NCBI GenBank assembly: GCA_030762175.1
Contig: CM060846.1
Coordinates: 306,934,512-306,998,511, forward strand
Reading direction: 5' to 3'
DNA: 64,000 bases
From: Metallyticus violacea
Lineage: Eukaryota > Arthropoda > Insecta > Mantodea > Metallyticidae
Shown here: positions 45,301-56,815 of the stretch, piece after piece
How positions within the stretch are numbered: the stretch's first letter is position 1
Layout: each line of letters starts with the position of its first letter
Program-made: the position numbers and the translations under genes
Notes under the pieces: generated by a model
Databases searched by the model: none
What the model saw: the letters and a program-made list of their open reading frames with translations, nothing else
Told to the model about the DNA's origin: nothing

Positions 45301-47065
45301 ATCCCATCGCTGGAAGAGATAATGCTGAAAGCCATGGAAAAAACGAATATAAGAGGTTGCTGGACAACAGACAGGATGAAAATTGCAATGAATGATGTCC
45401 TAACGGGAAAGTTAAGCATTGAAGAAGCATCTAGATTGTATGCATTCCTAAGAGCTCTCTTTACGATAGAATAAGTAAATTTAAAAAAGTGCGAAGAAAC
45501 TAATATACGGCCTAAGTTAGGCCGATTTGAACTCACGTTTTCTGATTCTTATGAACAGTGTGCTAGTTCACATCAAGGAACTAGATGACATATTGATGCC
45601 ATTATCAAAAAAGGGACTCTTGAGGTTGACTTTCGATCCAGCTGAGGAGTTGAAGCTGCCTCACAGATGTAATAAGGAGAAACGATTTGCTGGCAAAGAC
45701 TTTTATTATGTTTTTGTGAAGAGACGCCCCGAAATGGCATTAAGTACCCTACAGTCCACCGGCATGATGAGAAAAGTAGGCTTTAGCAAGCCCTAAGTGG
45801 ACCTCTTCTTCAGGAAGCTTGTTGAATTAAAGGAAAAACATTCATTTCCCCTTCAAGAATTTTCAACGTTGACGAAACCGGTGTTTCTTCAGTGCATGAA
45901 AACTGTAAGGTGCTATTCATGAAGGAAAAACCGCAGATGGGAAAACTCACATCTGGAAAAGGGTAGGAACATCACTGTGGCATTTTGCATGAGTGCATCA
46001 GGTCAATTCATTCTGTCTTTTTCATATTCCCAAGGGGGAAAAAAAATCAAGGCTTATGACAGAAGCTCCTGATGAAAGCGAACGTGTGGCACAGACTACG
46101 GATGGATGATGGGTAACATCTTTTATGGATGGTTCAAGCATTTGAAGAATGTTCGTCCGAGTGAATACTGCCCTATGCTGCTGATTTTGACCATAGTAGT
46201 CATAGAGAGCTTACAGTGACTCTATGCTAGATCCCATCATGTGCACATATTATCACTACCGCCCCATACGACACACAAGTTGCAACCTTTGGATAGGTCC
46301 CATATGTAACCATTTAAAGTGCGTATTCAGAAGTCTCCGCTCTCTGGATAAGGCAAAATCCTCCTGAGAATTTCAAACTATGGCATTGTCCAGCTCGTGT
46401 GCTTTGCTTATAAAAAGGTATGCCGCCTGGAAATCGCACAGAAGGGATTTTCTTGTACAGGCATATATCCAATAAATCCATCTGTTTTTCTGATGTGGAT
46501 TTACTGCCCTCGCAGATCACGTAACGCAACATGACTGAAGCAGAAAATTAGAAAACAGATAAGCACATGGAGTTTGTACCAAACCACCTGACTATGAAGA
46601 CCAACCTTCAGCTCTCCATCCGATGATTGTGACACCATTGCTTCTGTTTTAAACAAACTGTCTCCAGTACTTGATGCAAGCAAAAGAAGGCTTGCTACCA
46701 GGAAAAGAAAGGCAGAGAAAAGTGACATTCTCACCGCGACCCCATAGAAAGAAAATCTGGAACAGAACTAGAAAAACCGGGACTTAAAGGACGGGAGAAA
46801 GCGCAAAAACAGTACAAAGAATCTATATTTGGATCGACTCTCAACATCATCTTTAACCTCACCGGCTTCTAATTCCAATGAAACGTTTTGCATATTGTGC
46901 GGGGAAAGTTTTGAAAAAGATTGGACTCAGTGTGGAAAGTTTAAGGACTGGGTACATGAACATTATGCGAATTTGGAAACTTTAACCATATATTATAAGG
47001 TGTGTAATGTTGACAAACATTTTGCAGTAAAAGCAGATTATACACTCCATTTACAAGGAGATTAG
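45301..47065 (+). pseudogene. Pogo-type transposase pseudogene (CENP-B HTH, DDE_1, C-terminal zinc finger)
   Basis: After the acceptor ttgctttgttgcag (45287-45300), an exon reads RGCWTTDRMKIAMNDVLTGK then LSIEEASRLY, the CENP-B-like helix-turn-helix. Later blocks, in changing frames: HRCNKEKRFAGKDF (about 45660-45700), RIFNVDETGVSS with the first catalytic D (about 45860-45895), NITVAFCMSASGQFI (about 45967-46010), DHSSHREL with the second D (about 46190-46215), PPHTTHKLQPLD (46259-46294), and a final open piece from 46829 with FCILCGESFEKDWTQC and KDWVHEH, a PHD-like cysteine/histidine finger. The order is the standard pogo/Tigger order. Frame breaks occur throughout. Confidence 0.85.
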
Positions 47066-47297
47066 TGACTGTCCGGTACAACCCTGCAGTTTAGAAAATT
47101 TTAGAGAATATTAATATTTTTGAATATGTGTTTTCCGGTAGTTGTTTTGTGTGAAATAATATCAATTATTCTGTAGTGTTTATAATATCTGAAATATGTC
47201 GTCAAGGATTTCGTTCATTGCGTTTATGAAAAATTGAAAAATTGAAGTATTATTAATGAAAAACCTTGACTTTCCGACCCAACCCCACTTTCCCCTA

Positions 47298-48790
47298 TAC
47301 AACAGAAATTGAACTTTTCAATAATATTTTTACCCAGAATGCTTCTTGTTAATTCCGATATATTTACTTGGAGTCACTGCAGAACAAACTTAATTGTGAA
47401 AACCAGACATACGTCTAATGCTACAGCAATTCTGATTGCGGTAATAGACTAGCGCGGCTCTTCTGGACTGCATCTGTCAAAGTGTTTAATTACCAGTTTA
47501 ACGCTTAATATGCCATATTATCATATCCAGCATATGCAGTAGAAGAGAGGTGTATTTCGCAAGCAGCACATTAGCATGACAACAGATTCATCCTGATCTG
47601 ACCAAATTACGCTTGATCATGCAAACTCATTCAGCCAACACCCATAAAACAGCAGTTCCCCAGCAAGAGACACTGCAAGGGAAAATGCCAGGTCATAGAA
47701 GTTAGGATATCTCATTCCTTTAAGTATCTTTCTGAAGCTAAGAGTAGTCGATGTGTCACAACCTCACATCTTGGTGAATTGAACATAAGAGCAGTCTGTG
47801 TCTGCTTAGAAGCACTGTAATATCTTCATTTAGTATCAGTTTACCTCCAATAAAATCGTGTTTTGCTTACATAAATGTTCATACAGAAAAAGTATAAGAA
47901 ATATAGTGACAATATCATAATATAACTAATAATAAGCTATACGAACGAACGCTTCAGGGAAGGAATGAATGCAACAGTATTGTCACAAAAACATGACATT
48001 ATTGAATGGAATTAAAAATTTGACTTTTGCAAGTATCTATGAAAGTTCGAAAGTGTTAGTCATACGAATTATATATTCTATATATGTTGTTAAATTGCGA
48101 AACAAAGAACAAACAAAGTGCTATTGCTTACTGAAGTCCGTTTGAACATATGTAGGGCAAAGATCTAAATGTTTATGAAAGTAATATTTGTATTTATAAG
48201 AACAGATTTACTTTCACATTTTAAATTTCCTCTCTGTGTTTGGTTACGCATCTAAGTATACATGTAAGTACTATGAACCGCATTAAGAATGATGGTAGAA
48301 ACCAAACCTCTTCCCATTATATTTCCTAGTGCAGGTATTCATTGCATTTGTTTACTATTAAGTATGCTTACGCGGGATTGTTCACTATCTTGAAATTATT
48401 TTAGACATACAAAAATTATAGAAATAAGTGTGAAGCATAAGCTTTGTTTTTTCGTGAACCATGACAGAAAGAGAAACTTAAGAATACTTGCAACAGCTAT
48501 AAAGATGAGTCGTTAATTAGTTTCCTCCCATTTAGTGTTACTTCCTTAACTGTCTGCTTCTTCTTGGAAAAGGGCTTTGATCCGACATGTAGAATTTGTA
48601 GAGTGTTTTATGCTTTATGTATATATAAATTAACAGTAATTACAATAGTAGAAAAGGATAAAACACTAAGAAAAAGTCACACTTGAGATCGCTATATTTC
48701 GAACTCGTGGAGTAGTGGTAAGAGGACAAGTTACTGTCTGTTAATTTGTTACATTGTTAATAGTGTTACTTTATTTTTATTTTTCTTATA
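47298..48790. other. Intergenic
   Basis: No conserved frame or repeat recognised. Confidence 0.5.
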
Positions 48791-49145
48791 TATACAGTGT
48801 CACAGAATCACCATGCATTTTTCAAGTTACATCCTTGTATACTTCTATAGTATTCATGTCATATTTGCTGCATTTTACAAGTATTTTAAGGATGTGCAAA
48901 ATTAGACGTTATGCACATTTCTTTCCTTTAATTTTCTGTCATATTTTCATTATCGAATAAGCTACATAACTAATATTGAATCAATGCGCAGTTGTTAATA
49001 CATGTTCATTTACTTGTCTTCTTTTGTATCTACTTAAATGTAATTTCTTTTAGTTAATAATTCTGACTGGCTGAATTTATTATCAATTCACACGGGTAAA
49101 CTATTTATGTAGTGACAGTCAATGAAACAAAAGAGAACAATTTTC
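48791..49145 (+). repeat. Dispersed repeat, copy A (empty site)
   Basis: Matches 52351-52790 in the same order and orientation: cagaatcaccatgcat, catgtcatatttgctgca, cctttaattttctgtcat, tcgaataagctaca, ttctgactggctgaattt and ttcacacgggtaaacta. It ends cagtcaatgaaacaaaagag. No coding content. The class is unknown. Confidence 0.7.
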
Positions 49146-50828
49146 AAAGACAAGTGTATATGAATCTGCTGCTTTTCCCGAACTACAATGTAATGTGGAT
49201 TGTCTATTCCCAAAAATTATGCGGCAATTCTGGGACATTATGTATGTACTTTTAGACATGCTGGTGTTAATTTCAAAAGCTAATGATGCATTGTTTTAGT
49301 TTATCGTACCTTATACAGTTTTCATGACAATACATATGAAAACTGTATAATATAAACTTTCAACGAAACAAATATTTAGAAATGTGAATTCATGGGGTGC
49401 CGAAAATTAATAAAAAAAACAGAGACCTGGGAACATATCCTGTAATGGATTATTAATTAAATGGGAAGATTAAAATTAAAAAACTATAAAAAATAAAATG
49501 AAAGAAAAAAAAGAAGGAAAGTAAGAAAACTTGATTTAATTTACTCAGTTTTTATTTTATCCTATAATACTTAAAATTAAGTTTTAATATACGCTTATCG
49601 TGTTTTAACTATCATTCTACATTTTGTTAAAAGTATTTAAAGCATACTTTGGTTTTTTTAATTTCTTTAGTTTTAACTTTTGTGGTTACAGTTTAATGAA
49701 CGCTAGAATTTCAACGTATTATTAAAATAATAATTACTAAACAAACAATATAATTCTGTTCCACAAAAATACAAAAAAAAAATGTGTTTCTTTATTTAAA
49801 TAATCAGTATTTTTCTTCCAATTGTGTTATTTACTTTAATAAACACAAGTATATATGAATGTATTAAGATGTTTCTGAAGGAATTCATTAATATATGCTG
49901 TAAATGTACGGTATCTTGTCATCTTAGAAGTTATCGAGCTTTCACTGCTATTGATCATGATGTGCTCTGCTGCAAATGAACATGGTATACTAACTGAAAA
50001 ACGTGTTGGAGCTTCAGGACATATCGTAGGCATATATGGCGTATATGTCTTTGATTTCAGGTTTTATAAATGTTTTGATCATAAACATTGAATAAAAAAT
50101 AGGAGACCAAGAAAGGAAGAAAGAAAGAAAACACTTCTGCCTTCCTACTGAATTGGTAAGCAACACAATTCAAGATATTCCCTTTAAAACCACTTTCTTT
50201 TTCTTCGTGTGGTGGTAGTCTGTTAGGTCTATTTTATGAAAATTTAACTTTCTCTTAGTTCTAACCTCGATTATGGTTTTGTTTTTTTCCTTGCTTTCAT
50301 GCACAACATAAACTGCTGTACTGCTTTTTTCCCGTTGTTCACAAATTGCTGTAGAGCGAACTGGAGTAAGAAAGACCTTTTTTAAAAGACCTTAAAACAA
50401 TGTGTTTGAGGTTGCTGTAATTCTAAGACCTTGATAGTATTGGATTATTTTATTGGTGTTATAACCTTCCATTTGAAAACGCATACTTGAGGCATTATTT
50501 CAGCTTTAATTAGTTATACCATTTGTTTTTTGTTTGTTTGTTTGTTTGTTTTTTATACTCCTAGAGATTCAAAGTTTCATTATGACGTCCGATGAGCAAA
50601 TGTACTTTGCCTCATCTAGATTATGTACGAAAAAAATGGTACATTATAGAGAAAAATCTTGATGAAATAGTGTATCAATCAGAAAGTCTTTAATACGATT
50701 AGATCAGCAATTTTTTGTATCTATTGGCGGTGCGTTCAAAGCCACTCAGCTGCTGCATCTTCAATCCATATGAAGTTACTGCTGTATTCGAAATAAAATC
50801 CACGGAGGCGCTGAAACAAATATTTTTT
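49146..50828. other. Intergenic
   Basis: AT-rich, with a (GTTT)n run at about 50526-50550. A 65-codon minus-strand frame (49836-50033) has protein-like composition but no recognised motif and no clear splice context. Confidence 0.45.
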
Positions 50829-51092
50829 TTAATAATGTTTAACGCCCGTTTTTACTACTGAGGCACCTCAAGCGGTGGACACTGAGATGAAATCACATGA
50901 TATTGAGAAAGGAGTATTTTTTAAGGAAGGAAACATTCCAGGCCTAAGTTTAGGGTACCTCCTCGGCGTGAGGTGTGAGGAAAACCTAAAAAAAAACCTC
51001 AGTCAGGAAGGACGGTCCTGCAAGTTATCGAACCACCCAGACCTCCCGCTCACGAGTCCGCGCCTAAACACCTCGGCCACCCGTGGCGGTAC
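50829..51092 (-). mobile_element. tRNA-derived SINE (family 1), internal deletion
   Basis: On the minus strand: gtaccgccacgggtggccga at 51092, box A intact (tggccgaggtgtttaggcgc), box B partly altered (ggttcgataact). The body lacks about 20 bases that normally hold tcctcataaatggcaaatgc. The 3' end aacgggcgttaaacatta is followed by an A-rich tail (the T run at 50822-50830). Confidence 0.85.
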
Positions 51093-52350
51093 TTTATATA
51101 CGCACTCATCTTACAAAAACAGATAAATTATTATTTAACCGTGTGCTGGAAAATACTGTTTTATATGTCAGTTGTTGGGTCTATTCGCAAATCTCAATGA
51201 ATAGTCGATTAGAATGATTATCACTGATACGTTTACGATGCAAACCAAATTAGAAGTTAATTAAGAATTGGTCACTTTGAGATAATTAAATAATTGCATA
51301 TGGTACAAATGATATTATTTTGGTGAAAAAAGCACAAAATTGTTATAGTTTAAAATCAGAAATTTTTAAAATTCCTAACTGTTGCTGCATTATGAATTAC
51401 CAATAGTCTTAGGGACTGGATTGCTACTTAATTTATCCCATTTTGACCCAATGGAGCTTCAAACTAATTTGCGGGTGCAAGTGTTCAGAAAACACGGAAA
51501 ATCAAAGCTTCCTTGAATTCCTAACTCTTATATACAAAATAAAAGGGAAAAAGTTAAATGGGTTATAAAAATGGGATTATAATGGACAGGTGTAGAACGA
51601 CCTTTCTACTCTACAGTTAAGATTATCTAATATGATTGAGAGGGGGTGAAGTCTCACGTTCCCCGGGAGTTTTCTCTTATGTGAGAATGCAATGCACCAA
51701 CGAACTCCGGCTTCATTTGCGCCATCATTTCATTTACGTCTCGAATACTTAGAGCAGATAAGAAGTTAATGCATTGAGGGCAATGCCTTGATAATTGTAC
51801 TAGAGATGTGTATGCATGTCAAGCGGTTTATAAAATTATAATATTATATTGTGCAGTCTTAATGTCAAAAGTAGCTGAATCAGAGAGCTCAATAATGCAT
51901 ATAATTTGTTTGATTTTCAGTTTGGAGAGTGTGAGTCTTTTGAAATTTTATTTTTTGGAAGATTCCAAATGGCAGCCATTTCCTATAACTTAATTAAGTA
52001 TTATCACATCCAATTTAATGATTCGTTTTTCGTTATAGCTCTTAGTGTTCTTAGATCTACAATTTCTGTCATGGTCCACCTCTCATCCTTCAACTTATAC
52101 CAAAATGATATCACTCTCTACTGATACTTCGTAAATGACACGTTCATTGCTTCTTCGATTTTAATTTCTCCAAATTAATTTTTTCTGCTCCTAATTCTTT
52201 GCTAAAGTATCTTGCTGAAATCTAATAAGATATAAGGTATTTTATCTATATTTCCTTTGCTTCTATGTTATGTAGGCATATACATACCTACAGTACTTCT
52301 AAATTGCAATATTGGCGCCTATTTTTGACGTTCGAAATTAACTTTCACCA
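51093..52350. other. Intergenic
   Basis: The open frames at 51808-52124 are AT-rich chance frames. Nothing recognised. Confidence 0.5.
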
Positions 52351-52795
52351 ACAAATATACATGCTGCCCCAGAATCACCGTACATTTATTCAAGTTATGC
52401 CTATGTACTTTCATGGCACGCATGTCATATTGGTTGCATCTTTGCAAGAATTTTAGGGCATGGACAAATTAGGTGTTATGATGAACATTTGGTTCCTTTA
52501 ATTTTCTTTGTCATGTTTTCATTTTCGAATAAGTTACAGAAATAATATTCTTGTGATAAATAATTATTAATACCTATTCGGTTCATATTGAACTTGTGCT
52601 CCTGTATTAAATATAATTTATTTTACTTGTTAGACATTCTGACTCGTTGAATTTGGTGTCAGTTCATGTAATAAGGTACTTACGCAATCACAGATAATGA
52701 AACTCGCCTGTGGTCCTCAGTACTAAAAACAGGCGCTAAACACTACTAAAAAAAGGCTAATGAAACAAAGGAATTATATACAGAGTATCTGTAGC
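52351..52795 (+). repeat. Dispersed repeat, copy B (filled site)
   Basis: A diverged copy of 48791-49145 (ccagaatcaccgtacat, catgtcatattggttgca, tcgaataagttacag, ttctgactcgttgaattt). It is interrupted at 52704-52757 by a short SINE tail flanked by a duplicated taatgaaac. Confidence 0.7.
52695..52766 (+). mobile_element. 54-bp SINE 3'-tail insertion with 9-bp target duplication
   Basis: taatgaaac at 52695-52703 is repeated at 52758-52766. Between is tcgcctgtggtcctcagtac, then taaaaacaggcgctaaacac and tactaaaaaaaggc, the extreme 3' end of SINE family 1. Copy A of the surrounding repeat has a single caatgaaac at the same place, confirming an insertion. Confidence 0.9.
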
Positions 52796-53530
52796 ACGTT
52801 ATCAGTATTCAGTTATTAATGGTTCTTAAATCAGTTGCTGTTTTAACCAACCCTTACGGCATAAAGTGGGTTGCCTATGACGGAAAAGTTAACGATATCG
52901 TTTAGGTTCGTTCAACACTTTCACAATAAATGGTAAAGTTGACGTTAAATTTTAAGGCTTGTTTAGATAATCAAAAATTTATTTCCCCCTAATACGAATA
53001 CGACTTGCTTTAAGTATCTGAGGGGACCGAGTTTCCCTTTGCTTTTTTTGAATATGTGAACGCTTTCATAGTGTGACATATAATGTGCTGGAAATGAAAA
53101 TCTTTAAGTGTACAAGCGGGTAATTACTAGGTAACGACATGCTTTATTAAAACAAGTTTAGAAGTTTCAGAGACTAAACACTTTCCGGTGTGAATAGTTC
53201 GTTAAAAACAAAATTGCGTTTAGAAAAGTCACAATGTATATACAGAAACACTTGCGAATGATATTCGGGTGATCTATTAATGCAGGGACCAACTGTTTCT
53301 ACGGGCTACTTGCCAGTTAAATATTCGCAAACACATCCAAGTCTATATGCCTGGCAACGTTCCTATCCTATGTCCTGCTTTCAATATTGCTTGGGAATAT
53401 AAACCCTTTGCAGACATCCGCGATATTTCTTCACATAACTGTTATTTTCTTGGCGCCCCTTAAACCCTTACAAGTGGTTACATTTATGAACTACAGCCGA
53501 ACAATCTGGGACATAACTTGATGTTACGCT
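52796..53530. other. Intergenic
   Basis: AT-rich, nothing recognised. Confidence 0.5.
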
Positions 53531-53536
53531 ATAGCA

Positions 53537-54260
53537 ATGGAGGCCCAGTTTTCATTTTATTTATTTGCTGGGCTTCTCCGCGATTTGTGTATGTACCGTG
53601 CTAAACCTGTTTTTAAGGCAGTTTCTTCCGCGTCCATCACCGCGACCCATGCCAAAAGAGGCGTTGAAAAAGGAAAAAGGAAAAGAAGAAGTAGAAATCT
53701 AGGAGGAGAACGGACAAATATTACAGACACGTTCCGGGTGGGTGCGCGGTAAAAACATTACCCGCAACACAAGGAAAAGGAACGCAGGCAAAATAAAATT
53801 AAAAAAAAAAAAAAAAACTATAAAAAGCATGTGTATTTTTCTTTGGAAAACGGAAGTAAAGAGAACCGCGAGTGGGTTGGGGGTTGGGTGGGGAGGGTGC
53901 CGTTTAGAAAAGAGTCCGTTTGTTCGCAGGCGTGGTTTCGAAGCTCGTGGTTGGTTGCCTTGTTGCAAAGGAGGCTGGCCAGGCCGCGAGGAAAAGGGTT
54001 CTGATACGGCGGCTATTCCTGCCAGCCCAGGCGCAGGTCGCAGCCCGGCAAAGGTGCGGGCCCAGCCCGATAAGATGTTGCAGGAGAGGGGAACACCATT
54101 TTTCTTCTTCTTCTCCCCCCTCATCTTCAATTTTTATTTTCTTTTGCGGGAAACCGTTTCATCCAAAGGGGTGGTCGAGGGAACGATGTTCTACATCCCC
54201 AAGTTACGTAACTCCGGCAGCAAAATCTTGGGATGGTGTGTAGGTCAATGATGTGGAAGG
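53537..54260. promoter_or_regulatory. GC-rich island, candidate promoter or first-exon region
   Basis: About 700 bases with clearly higher G+C and CpG than the surrounding DNA, densest at 53860-54070 (gcgggcccagcccgataag, ggcggctattcctgccagc). A TATAAAAAG word lies at 53819-53827 on the + strand. Overlapping frames of 71-169 codons occur on both strands, but their peptides are low-complexity or proline/arginine-rich with no known domain, so they are not called genes. A host promoter is one possibility. An unrecognised repeat is another. Confidence 0.35.
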
Positions 54261-54926
54261 CGTTTGTTCCAACTAATTACTCATTCATCAATGTATCTGG
54301 GGCATGGAAACGGATGACAAAATGCGTGCTAGAATCACGCCCTCATACAGAAGAATCGGCTTACTGGGTTCATTTTGTTAGCCACGGCCTCTGTGGTCGA
54401 TATGCTACTGATAGGTTGCAAACGATTCAGGAAATTAAAATTTCTTGGAGTGTGTCATGAATAAAAGACAGGAAAGATTTAGTAGGTCAAAACTGATTAC
54501 AATTGTTCATTTCTTATTTAAAAGAATAAATTTAAAGCTGACCTCTCCCTCTCTCGCACATTGCAATGGATGATTATGCAGGAAATGACAGACTGAAGTT
54601 GTGGTTAGGTAAACTATACGAGTGGAAATATATGGAGAAATATATTATTCATTTGAGGGAAATAAGGAGAATATGGGTCTGTGGACTTTAGTCATATTCT
54701 GCTATGCTATTAACCTTACTTATGCTACAAAGGGAAATTAAATATCTTATAATAAATCTAACATCCACTTAAAAAAATTATTTATTAGCAAAGTTGGGTG
54801 TAATCGACTAAATATTTATTGAGAGGCTGCACAGAGGGATAAACAATGTGACGCAAGCTAAACAGGAACTCCAAATTAAAATACTGACAAAGTGTATCCG
54901 ACTCTCTCTCTCTCTCTCTCTCTCTC

Positions 54927-54965
<39 letters not shown>

Positions 54966-56536
54966 TTAAGACAGTCTGTTCATTGAATGGTGTGTTCAGT
55001 GGGATTCAAGCGCATTAGCAGGCCCTGGCAAACGTTAAAACGGCAGAACTGCGCATACGTATGAAGGGTAAGCTATAGTTAAGGGGCGAAGGCCTGCCGT
55101 ACAGCCGGATGCTTCACAGTCAAGTGTTTGCTTTTCAGAATTGTACACTGTTGCAGTTTTAAATAGAAAGACACGAACTCAGTGAAACTAGTTAAATATA
55201 CTGAATGTCTGTCTCCGAACTCTGATTGGAGTTGCGGTTTCTCAGATGCTGTTGCCTCAATAAAAGACAACCATGGTGTTTCTCATTCCTAGGCTCATGT
55301 AAAGTGAATATTATATGAATCGTTGTAACGAAACGTGAATTCGGAAAAACATATAGCACACCTACAAATATTAACCCATTTTTTTATTTCAACAAGACCA
55401 TTTACATGATAGTATGTATGGCACGGAAATCAAAGATTGTCTGCTCGTCATATGTACTTTCGGGTTCAGTTCCAGATAAAGAAAAATCATCTTCCTTAAA
55501 AAGACGTGTTCCAAATAATTTTACAAAGCCACCGAGCTTATTTTCATCACTAACGAACTATATGTAAGTTAGAAATTACACAAACAAACAGAAATATAAC
55601 AGAGGGTTAATGGTGGTGAAATGATAAGCAGGGAGAGTTGTAACAATTTGTTCCATTGGCCAGTGCAGTGCTGAACGTAAAATATAAGAACGCAAGATGT
55701 GAACGCTTAAATCTGTCAACGTTCAGAAATGCTCATAGTACAAGAATTGTATCTCTAATTGAAAATATGACGCATCTTTATGAGTTTGAGCATTGGAACC
55801 GTAAGAGCAACTTATTTCCAAACCGTGGATGTACAGAGAGATGGGTTTAATTTACTAATTACTTGCCCTAAACAATGTGTAACCTCTAGCAACTCACGCT
55901 CCAAATAGTACGTTTTTAAACCTCGTTTCGAGTTTTAAGTGTTATTTTTGTTCAGTTTTTATTTGTATGCCTTTTTTTTCCTTGTTGGTAGGGCAAATGA
56001 TAAATACAGTGCTTGATTTCGGGCTCCATTGAGTTAGCCTATTTTACTACAAACATTTATCGGATATTTAATAGTAAAAACGAATTCTTCCGAATCAGAA
56101 AGCGGTCAAGAGGATAAACTGACATTTCAAAGTCTCTATAAATAGCTTACAGAGAGTTTTACTGTACTGGAATTAAATTCATTATCAATTCATAACAATT
56201 GATAGAGGAATACAGCAACAAGAGGAATAAATTACTTTTTAAGATTACAGTGTCAACGAATACCAGTTTTCATTTAAAAGTTACTAAATAAATAAATAAA
56301 TAATATATTTGTAATAACAAAATAAAACATGGCATGCTAACGAAATAAGCCATAGAAAAGTATTGGCGAACACATAATATTCTTTCGTGCGTTTCTTTTC
56401 TCAAAAATATATACTATTATATTGTGATTTTATTGTCTAAAAATCCAAGCGTATAAATAAATAAACAAGAAATTTCTGAAAAATGTAGACGGTTGGTTTC
56501 AACTTACTGAAAAATTAACTTGGTTTATATTTATTT
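54261..56536. other. Intergenic, with compound microsatellite
   Basis: A (CT)n array followed by a (TA)n array lies at about 54903-54960. The remaining DNA has small frames without recognisable content. Confidence 0.55.
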
Positions 56537-56815
56537 TAGTAAAGAATGCTCTTTAACTGTTTTGGCCATTAACACCCAATTCAAATCAGGGCATGAAACG
56601 GCCGATAAATTTTACTTAGAGGCCTCCTCTTTTAGGCTTGAGTTCTTCTTTTTACGTAGCGTAAATGTACGACACAGGACCAACGGATTTACTTCCCTTC
56701 CGAAGGAAGTCATGCTTTGAATTTTAAAACCTAAATAACCCATCGAATTTGACCGGGTATGAACCTACGACCTTGAGTCTACGAGGTGAGTTACCATTAA
56801 ACCGCTAGGATCGAA
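56537..56815 (-). mobile_element. tRNA-derived SINE, family 3
   Basis: The minus-strand head from 56815 is cgatcctagcggtttaatgg, then a degraded box B (taggttcatacccggtc). The body shares ccttcggaagggaagtaaat and gcctctaagtaaaatttatc with the other two copies. The 3' terminus on + reads agaatgctctttaact, like tttacgaacgctctttaac of the copy at 39257. Confidence 0.75.

Larger units (their letters stand above)
44910..47297 (+). mobile_element. Pogo-like DNA transposon with both ends and TA duplication
   Basis: The left end is agggaaagtccggtgtgacc (from 44912) and the right end, read inward, is ggggaaagtggggttgggtc (from 47295). TA dinucleotides flank both sides (44910-44911, 47296-47297). The ends match as imperfect inverted repeats of about 25 bp. 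Inside is one gene in the + direction with a 5' exon, an intron, a CENP-B-type transposase and a C-terminal zinc finger. Length 2384 bp. The gene is shifted and interrupted, so the element is inactive but nearly complete. Confidence 0.85.

Noticed and set aside
48700..48740. tRNA-like word tcgtggagtagtggtaagag
   Set aside because: It resembles a box A, but there is no box B or tRNA fold nearby.
53699..54251. Frames of 143 and 169 codons in the GC-rich island
   Set aside because: Overlapping on opposite strands, low-complexity K/F runs from A and T tracts, no domain.
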